A stretch of DNA of 64,000 nucleotides, from positions 42,745 through 106,744 of the forward strand of contig WKLE02001048.1 in the NCBI GenBank assembly GCA_014885115.2. The letters run 5' to 3'. Below, piece after piece: positions 56,413 to 64,000 of the stretch. How positions within the stretch are numbered: position 1 is the stretch's first letter; each line of letters opens with the position of its first letter. This DNA comes from Asterionellopsis glacialis. Its lineage: Eukaryota; Bacillariophyta; Plagiogrammaphyceae; Rhaphoneidales; Asterionellopsidaceae. The position numbers and the translations under genes were made by a program. Below the pieces are notes generated by a model. That model was not told the DNA's origin, did not search any database, and saw nothing but the letters and a program-made list of their open reading frames with translations.

Positions 56413-57400
56413 CTTGCCTAATTTGTTGCAAAAGTTGAGACATGGAACGTAAGTGCAGTGAAATAATGCTTCGTAAAGTCGACCGTGTCTCGGCTTACTT
56501 CCATCGCTTTCCTGATCGGAGGACGAATCGAAGAACAACGAACCTGGCTCATTTTTTTTTTTTGCTGCGGTGGGATACCTTGCGAGTTTGGGAAAGACGC
56601 AGGACTGACGCGATAGAGACGTGCGTGCAGGCGGCCCGTTCGTGGGCCGTCCCCATGTGTTCGCCATGGTCACAATCCTGCAACTACACAAATTTCCTGT
56701 TTCTAGCAAGCTGGGTCCATCCTACAGGAAGTATCGTACATATCTGTACAAGGTACAGTATGTATTCCCAAATGATCATTTTTAGTTTCGCGGGACTCTA
56801 TTTGATTCAATCGACTCCACTAAAACTAGCGTTGGATAGAAAATTTCCACATTCATTTTGGCGATCCAAAACCAAGTAAGTTCGTTTCTTGGAAAATTCT
56901 AGGAAATTTCAATATTGAGTTTACTAGTGTTGACGAAAAATTTGGCGGAACTACATTTACATGTAGATTCTACACAAATTCATGATGCCCTAAAGAATTT
57001 CCTAGTGTCATAATATCCTATTATAAAATCCGGCAGATATTAAGTAGGGCTGATCTTCTCTTAAGTAAAAAACCAGATGAGCGTACTCCAACCGACAAAG
57101 CATGCCCGGATCGGAGAGTCTTCACTCATCCAAGCTATATACCCCAGAATGTGTTAACCCCTATTGTCTTTGGAAATTGAATCTCACGAAGTTCGCGTTG
57201 CCTCAAAAAATTTGCGTCCACGCACTCGCTCACTCTCCGACTAGTCTATTTATCACATTTGACTACGATTAAAACGGTCCACTGAGATATATTCATATCT
57301 GACAGACACAGGTTTACAAGGTTTTCAAGGCCTCGTCGATCATTCCGTAGATCTACCAATTGCAACATTAGCGAAAAGTATTTCAAAAGTTTAAACCAAC
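56413..57400. other. Divergent intergenic region / 5' flanks
   Basis: This lies between the chosen nuclease-helicase start and the IQ gene. The first 297 bp remain open in the nuclease-helicase frame, with ATGs at 56709 and 56667, and may be a 5' extension or UTR. GTACAAGGTACAG occurs near 56745. Otherwise no gene is supported. Confidence 0.55.
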
Positions 57401-58565
57401 ATGACAGAAGCTGAGGCAGAAATGATGGCAACCGCTGAAGAGCCAGTTCGTAAGCGAACATTTTTGCAAAAATTGAAAAAAAAGACAGGTTTTGGACGAT
57501 CAAAAAAAGCATCTCAGGAAGATGGGCGTGATCAGACACCCAGTCCTGTTGCTAGTAAAGAAGTGGAAAATACAGCATCATCGCCCCAAGCTTTGACAAG
57601 AGACGGTGTACCAATCATTACATCAGACGCTGCCGATGACTTTGTTCCATCCGATGTGAACAAGGAGAATGCCGAACTATTTCAGGGATCATCACCCAGA
57701 AAGTCTCCCCGTGTCAAGAAGCAGGTTGTTCTTTCAAAACCTCCTCCTGTAGACGAATCAGCATTTCAAGGACCTCCTCGATATGATTGGGTTGATATTG
57801 TAAGTAGTCCACTTGTTGATTGTTGCTTTACAGCGCCATGGTGCTTTCTAGAAAGCCGATGTTTTTCGAGTCGTAGGTTGCCGGTATGGTTTTTGTTCCA
57901 TCCGTTGATCCTCACAGAAACGGGACTGTCTTGGCTACCATCCTACTATGAGTTTTTCTTGTTTCTACACAACTTTATCTTTATTGATATTTTTGTGTAC
58001 GTATATTTATAATTTCCTAAGTAAGCCATTTTTGGCTTCAGTCTCTACTATGGAATTATTCAAATATATATACGGAATATTCAATATTTTTTAGAGAATG
58101 AATATCCATATACCCGTAACAACTCAATTTTTCAAATTTCGCGCTCTCATCCTTTTTTTCTAAAAAATGACTTCTTTTTCTCTTTTTCAGGAAACTGTCG
58201 CTGCCATCAAGCTTCAATCCGTCTACCGTCGCAACCTAGTTTACAAGCAATTAGAAAAGGAAGGGAAGAGTACCGCTCAAATGAGAAATAGACAAAGGAG
58301 ACGTAAAGCTAAGGGCTACACTGCTGTTGGTGAAGATACCCCAGGGATGTTTGGATTTTGCGGAATTGGCTTGTTGTGTGGTGATTCAACTGTTGAGGAT
58401 GAAACCGCTATCAAAGAATATGAAAGGGCTCAGTATGAAGCGAAGAAGAAAGAAAAAGCCGAACGAGAAGAAAACCTAAGAAAGTTCCATTTGAGGAAAA
58501 AGTCTAGTGCTCATCTTGTGGAAGCCGTAGAGGTTTTGGATGATGTGCAAGAACTGGAGGAATGA
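57401..58565 (+). CDS. IQ-motif protein of a diatom-type family
   Basis: Two exons (57401..57799 and 58191..58565) giving 257 residues. Splicing joins RYDWVDI to ETVAAIKLQSVYRRNLVYKQ, which contains an IQ calmodulin-binding motif (AIKLQSVYRR) at the start of exon 2. It is followed by RNRQRRRKAKGY and a hydrophobic FGFCGIGLLCGDSTVEDETA block, then a charged helix (EYERAQYEAKKKEKAEREEN). The N-terminus is basic and the centre disordered with SPRKSPRVKK. I recall related diatom proteins with the same IQ plus GFCG(I/V)GL arrangement, but no function. The intron is 391 bp, three to four times the local norm, and the exon 1 frame continues open for 70 codons into it. Confidence 0.85.
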
Positions 58566-58829
58566 ACATTCTTGATATCAAAGACAATGTGAAATTGACT
58601 ATTGCGTATTATATTTAAGAAGACAATATAAAAGATAAAAAGAGGTAAAAATAATGTATATACTGAGACCTGCTTTCAAGTTATCATTTCGCAATGGAAA
58701 AGTTCGAAATATTATGCATCATGGGAGAAAAGCAAACTTATCCAGCTACTACGATCAATACTGAAGTGGTTGATTTTTTATATCCGTTTATCTTTCATTG
58801 TAATATTCGCTGAAATATTAAGGAGCAAG

Positions 58830-60031
58830 TCAAGGTTTAGGTTCTGGCAATACGGAGTAGAAGATAACTAAAGCCCATCTTGTACCTTTGGTGATGGGAT
58901 CAGCTTGGTGCCACACTGCTCGATCAATAAATGCGACATCACCGGAACGTGTGTCGTAATGTAATTCTTGCGGTTTACCCGATGCGTCCTTCCCATCCCA
59001 AAATGTTAATCCTCCACCATGCCCATCAAAGGAGTTCTCTTCTTCTGAAGCAGACCACCGATCGATGGGCAATGCAACAACAACAGAACCATCAACTTTA
59101 CCGGCACCGTCAACATGCTTGAGGAGTGCTTGTTCTCCTGGAGCTGGTGTGTAGCGTGTAATGAATGTCATTAGGCGTTTCACTTGAAAATTTGGATTTT
59201 GTCGAATAAATGTCTTCCCACCATGTTGTTGACGATACCAACTGACAAAAAGGTCATTACATGTACTCAGTACATCTCCAAACAAATCTAATAATTCCAA
59301 GTTCGGATCAGTACAAGGAATCCCTCCTTGCATCACCTCAAGATAACAACTAATCTTCCATTCCTTAACCTTTGCAATACCCCCATTGTACTAGTTTATA
59401 AAGATGACAAACATTCATCAAGGGAGATGGATTTGCAAAAATCTATTTGTGAGAGAATCGTCCGGGGGAATACAATATGAATTTAATTACATATTATATA
59501 TATAAGGAAACAAAAGAGAGAAGTGAAGGTCTCATTTTTCATGTACTCACCACAACAGTCTGTGGTTTGAATTTTTCCAATAAAGAAGGAAACAAAGAAT
59601 CCAAATATTCTGTGTGAATAGCTTCCTTCAGTAACAAGTGTCGTTGTTTCGAGAATTTTTTACGAATTACTTGTTTTGTGATTTCTTCCTTCACACCTGA
59701 TCTGACAATTGATTTTGATTCCCACTTCTTGTTGAATTCGTCATATTCTTCATTAGTTTTCGTTTCTATTCATTACGTCAGGATCCATCATTCAAAAAAG
59801 AACACAGTAAAAAAATATTCATAAAAAAACATGCGTCATAACAAATGACAATGATGAGAAAATATTGAAGTTAAGTTTACGGAGATTGCATACTCAACAA
59901 GCAAATCTCCAACCAGTTTCACTGTGGAAATCAACTTCCATGAAAAAACACTTACGAATGTCTTTCAGTCGAGTTTTAGCTGGTGTTACTAGATTGTTGG
60001 AACGGCTAGGGATGTTCTCTTTTAGCGTCAT
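58830..60031 (-). CDS. 2-oxoglutarate/Fe(II)-dependent oxygenase (prolyl 4-hydroxylase-like)
   Basis: Three exons (59956..60031, 59551..59765, 58830..59369) joined by GT-AG introns of 190 and 181 bp, giving 276 residues. The jelly-roll core shows RLMTFITRYTPAPGEQALLK followed by HVD, supplying the first iron ligands (His about 182, Asp about 184), then GGGLTFWDG and GDVAFIDRAVWHQADPITKG with the distal His (about 251) and TRWALVIFY containing the Arg that binds 2-oxoglutarate. The family hydroxylates proline or lysine residues or other substrates; the target is unknown. The N-terminal 95 residues are charged and helical, with no signal peptide, so the protein is probably cytosolic or nuclear. 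A four-codon uORF (Met-Pro-Gln-stop) overlaps the start codon as ATGA. Confidence 0.85.
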
Positions 60032-60613
60032 TGTGGCATGGCTTTGAGTGCATTCAAACTGAACTCTCTTACCTGGTACGGTTCTTCACAGTGTGGCTTC
60101 AACAACAGCTCTCTACTCTCTACTAGCTAGAGAGGACCTATTATACCAGGTATTAAAATACTACAACTCATATTTTAGACCTACACGAAACCGAACCGAG
60201 ACGAGGATCTTACGTACCTGTACCATGTAGGCCTACGAAAGCTCGTAGTACAGGTACAGACAGTCAGTACTGGTACCTTTTACGGATGAGGTACATACGG
60301 GGCGGCGTGGAAGGTTTGAGTGTGTGTCCGTCCGGGCCGGCAGGCTCCGTTCAGGGTTGGCCCCCTCTCTTCCCTCTTTCATTATTTGTACACAGAATCG
60401 ATGTATTATTAATATTATTATATAAAAACACCAACATTTCAGTAAAGATTTTTCTCCGAACTCTAAAAAATGTTTCATGCTTCGTCTTGCTTGCTGTGGG
60501 TTTCTGGTTTCAACAGATACAGACACAGGCAATGATTGATTCCCATTCTCTCGACAGCTCAAGCATCAAATGCTCACACCATACATATCGGTAAGCCCAT
60601 TCTAACTTTTCCA
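60032..60613. other. Divergent intergenic region with short repeats
   Basis: About 580 bp between the oxygenase and enoyl-CoA reductase start codons. GGTACC-type elements (60070, 60216, 60253, 60270) and a CTACTAGCTAGAGAGGAC element (60119-60136) are present. No gene is supported. Confidence 0.6.
60062..60280. repeat. GGTACC-type and CTAGAGAG-type elements in a shared 5' region
   Basis: TTACCTGGTACGG at 60069, TACCAGGTATT near 60144, GTACCTGTACC near 60217, GTACAGGTACAG near 60249 and TACTGGTACC near 60268, with TAGCTAGAGAGGACC in between. Confidence 0.7.
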
Positions 60614-61996
60614 ATGTTCCGCCGATTACCCTGCAATAGTCCAGTAAATAGTAAGTTATCAAAAGTAATGTTTTGGCGGCGGACTCTTCGAGCATCATCC
60701 ATGTCATCATTTTCTTCTTTACATTATAGTCATCATTATCATGGTGCCGCCGCACTAAATATTGGAAAAATTCGCGGGTATCACGAAATATCGTATAGAA
60801 CACCAGGAGATCCATCCAAGGTTCTTGAATACCAAAAAAAATCCAATAATCGTAATGATGTGGTTCCTCCGCCAGAGTTCCAAAGCATGAAAAGTGACGA
60901 TGTTATGGTCCGCGTAGAAATGTGGAATGCACCTTGGAACCCTGCAGACATGAACACCATTCAAGGAAAATATCCGTCGCCATTCCTTTTAAAACAACAA
61001 GAGTATCTTGTGAACTCTGTAAGAAAAAGTCAATACGATACAGCAAAAAAAGAAGTCCAACAACAAGATCAGCAACAAAGTAGTAGTAGAATAGTGGCAG
61101 GATCAGAGGGTTGGGGTATCGTAACTCATATCTCGTCCGATATCTCTTCACCTTTCGTAAAGGTTGGTGATGTAGTAACTACAGGATGTGCAGGGCTTGG
61201 GACGTACCGATCATCCTTTTGGACTCCACTTTCGTGTATTATTCCTCTTGACCGTGGTATGGACTTATTCAAAAGTAAAGGAGGAGCTGCAGCTTCTACT
61301 ATTTTTCAGTTGGGAGGGACAGCTCTACAAATGATCCGTAGCTTTGTACCACCTCAACCTGGTGATGTAATATTACAGAATGCCGGAAATTCTGGAGTAG
61401 GTTTTATGGTCAGCCAATTATCACGTTGCCTTCACAATTCAAATGTTGTAAGTATTGTAAGAAGAGGGGGGAAGACTACCGATCAATGGAATGAGCTTGT
61501 GAATCATTTGATGGATGATGGCAAGTGTGCAAAAGTTGTTGCTGAAGAAGATTTGTTTGGAAGTAGAAGTGCTATGAACGACTTCAAGTCAGAGCTACGA
61601 GGCTTGTCAGCTACCAATAGACTACCAAAATTGGGTTTGAATGCTGTCGGGGGTCCGAGTGCCTCGCTTGTTCTAAGCTGCTTAGGTCAGGGAGGTACCA
61701 TGGTTACATATGGTGGAATGTCTATGAATCCTGTAGAAATATCGACATCTCAGCTAATATTTAAAGACTTGAACGTTGTTGGGTACTGGCATTCTCGCTT
61801 TATCGGCCAATCATCACTACACACCAGAAAGTTTCAAGCCAACACACTAGTTGATGCTGTGTTAAATGCGGATGTACAATGTCCCCCAATTGAAGAATTT
61901 GCCCTTGCAGATTTCAAAGATGCAATCGCATTCAGTAAGAATCAGTCAGGAAATGCCATACGACGCAAAGGCGTGTTTAGATGTCAAGATCAGTAG
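60614..61996 (+). CDS. Mitochondrial trans-2-enoyl-CoA/ACP reductase (MECR/ETR1 type)
   Basis: A single-exon protein of 460 residues. The ATG at 60614 is the first real start; the open frame extends upstream without ATG. The N-terminus (MFRRLPCNSPVNSKLSKVMF, then WRRTLRASS) is basic and Ser-rich, as expected for a mitochondrial presequence. The MDR-fold enzyme shows MWNAPWNPADMNTIQGKYP, near-invariant in MECR, then AGSEGWGIV, VGDVVTTGCAGLGTYRSSF, GDVILQNAGNSGVGFMVSQL (NADPH-binding Rossmann loop), LGLNAVGGPSA and GTMVTYGGMSMNPVEI. It catalyses the last reductive step of mitochondrial type II fatty acid synthesis, which supplies octanoyl-ACP for lipoate. It is somewhat longer than typical members because of a Gln-rich insert near residue 160. 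Confidence 0.93.
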   Translation: MFRRLPCNSPVNSKLSKVMFWRRTLRASSMSSFSSLHYSHHYHGAAALNIGKIRGYHEISYRTPGDPSKVLEYQKKSNNRNDVVPPPEFQSMKSDDVMVRVEMWNAPWNPADMNTIQGKYPSPFLLKQQEYLVNSVRKSQYDTAKKEVQQQDQQQSSSRIVAGSEGWGIVTHISSDISSPFVKVGDVVTTGCAGLGTYRSSFWTPLSCIIPLDRGMDLFKSKGGAAASTIFQLGGTALQMIRSFVPPQPGDVILQNAGNSGVGFMVSQLSRCLHNSNVVSIVRRGGKTTDQWNELVNHLMDDGKCAKVVAEEDLFGSRSAMNDFKSELRGLSATNRLPKLGLNAVGGPSASLVLSCLGQGGTMVTYGGMSMNPVEISTSQLIFKDLNVVGYWHSRFIGQSSLHTRKFQANTLVDAVLNADVQCPPIEEFALADFKDAIAFSKNQSGNAIRRKGVFRCQDQ

Positions 61997-62217
61997 AAGA
62001 GAAGAATAGTAATTTTTTAAAGTGATGCCCCAATTGTTCTACGTTTGTGAATCAGAAACTCTTGCCAAATTTAAGAACAATTGTAAAGCAGTGAAATGCC
62101 ACGATTCCAAAGCTACCTAATTTGCATTTCTAAAAGCATGAGCAAATAAGTAATTTTTAAACACTCAAATAGAATTGAAGTGAAAAAAATCTAAATCTAT
62201 GGTTTAAACGTAGTAGC

Positions 62218-64000
62218 TTATGCATGATGAAGGAAAAGGCGACTCTTTAGCTTGTAGAGCGAGCACCCTGTCAAGTCTGAACATTCATTCTGGCACACAT
62301 GCCAGATTCTGAGACCTGTATTCAAATCATTTAGATTGCAGTACCGCGTGTCTTGTTGGATTTGATGGCAATTTTTTGTAATTTGTCTTGGACCCATCTG
62401 ATACCTCACTTCGTCGGAAACATGATTACTACAAATTATGTCGACCTCTCCGTCGAGTATGGCATCGCAGCCGTTTTCGGTCTCACATTCGACTTGGCAT
62501 ACATCAAAAACTCTTTGGTTGGATATTCTATCGTAGAGCCAGCAGTAGTGCATAGGGTCGTTGGCAACGTACGTGCATGGACGAACCTTCACCAATTCTA
62601 CATATATATTGGTGGAAGCATCGAATTCGACAATTGCTCTACTATCATTGTCACAAGTCCTCTCAGAGACACCTAAGCCCGCTTGTCTACTTGTAGGTGT
62701 TGGTAGACACCGGGTTGGAGGTGGAGTGGGCCGCGTCGTTGGAGGCTTTTCTGACGGCCGAACTGTTGGGTATTCAGTGGGTAGCCCTACACCTATGGAA
62801 CCATCAAAGTTAGTTGGTGAATTTGTCGGTGGCGGCGTCGGTGTGGCCATAGGAGCAGCTGTCCGTAAATTCGTTGGTGGGAGCGTGGGTAACATCGTGG
62901 GCGATATTGAAGGGTGGGCTGTTGGTATTGCCGTCGGAACACGTGTTGGCAAATCTGTTGGTACATCAGATGGTGAAACACTAGGATTTGCTGATGGCGA
63001 TTCTGTTGGCCATCTTGAAGGTACTTCCGTTGGGACATCAGTCGGAAGAACTGATGGTGAATCGGAGGGCGATGAAGTGGGGGGTGGCATGCGGAAATCA
63101 ATTGGCGCAATTTCGGAAGTTGGTGCACTACTCTCCGGAGGTTCGGTTAATGCTGCCTGCGACTGCACGGGAGAGCGAGTTGGTTCATTTGATGGCACAC
63201 GAGATGGTCCTGGAGTTGGCAAAGCAGTTGGCCCAACAGTGGGTGAACCGGTAGGAGATAATGATGGTGAATTTGAAGGAGTGGTAGAAGGTGAATTAGT
63301 GGGCATCTTGGACGGCACATCCGTTGGTATTACTAATGGAGAGCTTGGTTGTTGAGGTGTAGGTAGAGATGTGGGTGAACGTGTAGGACCACCAGAGGGT
63401 GAAACCGTTGGTGACCTACTAGGTAATGGTGTAGGCATGGAACTTGGAAAATGAGAAGGTGACTTAGATGGAACATGCGATGGTACTCCCGTTGGCGATG
63501 CCGAAGGGAAGCTTGATGGTAGCGGTGTAGGTACAAGTGTTGGTGAACGCGTGGGTCCACCAGAAGGAGAGACAGTGGGTGAACTAGTTGGAAACAAAGA
63601 GGGCAGATCACTGGGGGACCAGCTGGGTGCAGTACTTGGTAGACGTGACGGCGTTGTACTTGGTATGGTCGATGGTGTCACAGAGGGTCCATATGTAGGT
63701 GAAGAAGACGGCGATAATGATGGAAAAACAGTTGGTAAAACCGAAGGAATTCTTGTTTGTAAAGTTGTAAACGAAAGTGAAGGTTCAGGGCTAAAGAATC
63801 CTGGGAATAATCCAATGGACGCTGACGGCGACATTGATGGTGTAGATCTAGGGAGAAATGTTGGTGAAATACTAGGTAATAATGTTGGTTCTTCACTAGG
63901 TGCAAGTGATGGTGAGGGTGTTGGAGAGTTGGACGGTACATCTGTTGGTGATATCGATGGTGAACTTGATGGTACAGATGAAGGTTCCGGCGTTGGTGAT
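62218..64000 (-). CDS. PSxxPT-repeat secreted or cell-wall protein, C-terminal part
   Basis: The frame is open from the right edge, so the N-terminus lies outside the window. At least 593 residues are present. From 64000 down to about 62690 it is a degenerate repeat of P-S/T-x-x-P-S/T (PSKMPTNSPSTTPSNSPSLS, PTLPPTNLRTAAP and similar), as in diatom wall- and surface-associated proteins where such Ser, Thr and Pro tracts are likely glycosylated. The last 160 residues are a Cys-rich globular region with two copies of a module C-x(9,10)-C-x14-C-x3-C-x5-C (62467-62577 and 62263-62370), ending in SLYKLKSRLFLHHA. No membrane anchor is seen at the C-terminus. It converges on the enoyl-CoA reductase gene, 221 bp apart. 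Function is unknown; extracellular location is inferred. Confidence 0.85.
   Translation of the reverse strand, partial: SPTPEPSSVPSSSPSISPTDVPSNSPTPSPSLAPSEEPTLLPSISPTFLPRSTPSMSPSASIGLFPGFFSPEPSLSFTTLQTRIPSVLPTVFPSLSPSSSPTYGPSVTPSTIPSTTPSRLPSTAPSWSPSDLPSLFPTSSPTVSPSGGPTRSPTLVPTPLPSSFPSASPTGVPSHVPSKSPSHFPSSMPTPLPSRSPTVSPSGGPTRSPTSLPTPQQPSSPLVIPTDVPSKMPTNSPSTTPSNSPSLSPTGSPTVGPTALPTPGPSRVPSNEPTRSPVQSQAALTEPPESSAPTSEIAPIDFRMPPPTSSPSDSPSVLPTDVPTEVPSRWPTESPSANPSVSPSDVPTDLPTRVPTAIPTAHPSISPTMLPTLPPTNLRTAAPMATPTPPPTNSPTNFDGSIGVGLPTEYPTVRPSEKPPTTRPTPPPTRCLPTPTSRQAGLGVSERTCDNDSRAIVEFDASTNIYVELVKVRPCTYVANDPMHYCWLYDRISNQRVFDVCQVECETENGCDAILDGEVDIICSNHVSDEVRYQMGPRQITKNCHQIQQDTRYCNLNDLNTGLRIWHVCQNECSDLTGCSLYKLKSRLFLHHA
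62690..64000 (-). repeat. Degenerate Pro-Ser/Thr coding repeat
   Basis: A 12-bp-based repeat codes P-(S/T)-x-x on the minus strand, with many substitutions at the two middle positions, so it is a diverged coding minisatellite. Larger partial duplications exist: PTVSPSGGPTRSPT occurs twice. Confidence 0.9.

Noticed and set aside
62561..63355. A 264-codon plus-strand frame rich in Gly and Val opposite the PSxxPT gene
   Set aside because: It is the antisense shadow of the 12-bp coding repeat: GT/GG-rich codons mirror Pro and Ser/Thr codons. No independent motif is present.

Overview
The window looks like nuclear DNA of a diatom, most likely a low-GC centric species. Every protein-coding locus reads as a eukaryotic gene. 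Roughly 26 GT-AG introns can be placed by joining reading frames across splice sites, and most are 83-145 bp long. Diatom-typical families are present: a DUF6824 protein, a PSxxPT-repeat cell-surface protein, an IQ-motif protein with a GFCGIGL-type block, and a short protein with an RGLERW block. Two proteins carry N-terminal leaders with a Phe after a hydrophobic stretch, resembling the bipartite plastid presequences of diatoms. There is no operon structure, rRNA, tRNA, CRISPR array or recognisable transposase. Four runs of N mark assembly gaps.

Left third (1-21 kb): a partial hotdog thioesterase, an N-terminal Xaa-Pro-Lys methyltransferase, Mn-type superoxide dismutase, dephospho-CoA kinase, a LON-domain protein with a plastid-like leader, a VTT/TVP38 membrane protein, the tRNA adenosine deaminase subunit ADAT2, an uncharacterised RGLE-type protein, a leucine-rich-repeat-like disordered protein, a WKF-domain protein, a CCT-domain regulator, an SLX9-like ribosome biogenesis factor and a divergent eEF1A.

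Middle (21-45 kb): a repeat-containing intergenic stretch, a PPR protein with a GNAT-like C-terminal part, a 2,631-residue DOCK-family guanine nucleotide exchange factor, a two-repeat MYB protein with three 96-bp internal repeats, a COQ8/ADCK-type atypical kinase, a DDHD-domain phospholipase and a DUF6824 protein.

Right third (45-64 kb): a disordered hypothetical protein, dense GGTACC-type palindromic repeats, a five-transmembrane Tweety/prominin-like protein, a very large protein joining an XPG/Asteroid-like nuclease domain to a DExH-box helicase, an IQ protein, a 2-oxoglutarate/Fe(II) oxygenase, mitochondrial enoyl-CoA reductase and the C-terminal part of a PSxxPT-repeat secreted protein that runs off the right edge.

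Genes mostly alternate in strand. Convergent pairs end 55-570 bp apart, and divergent pairs share 320-3,400 bp between start codons. The genes are mainly unrelated housekeeping and regulatory functions. The most unusual object is the nuclease-helicase fusion at 50418-56412, followed by the PPR/GNAT-like protein, the five-TM protein and the duplicated cysteine module of the PSxxPT protein.
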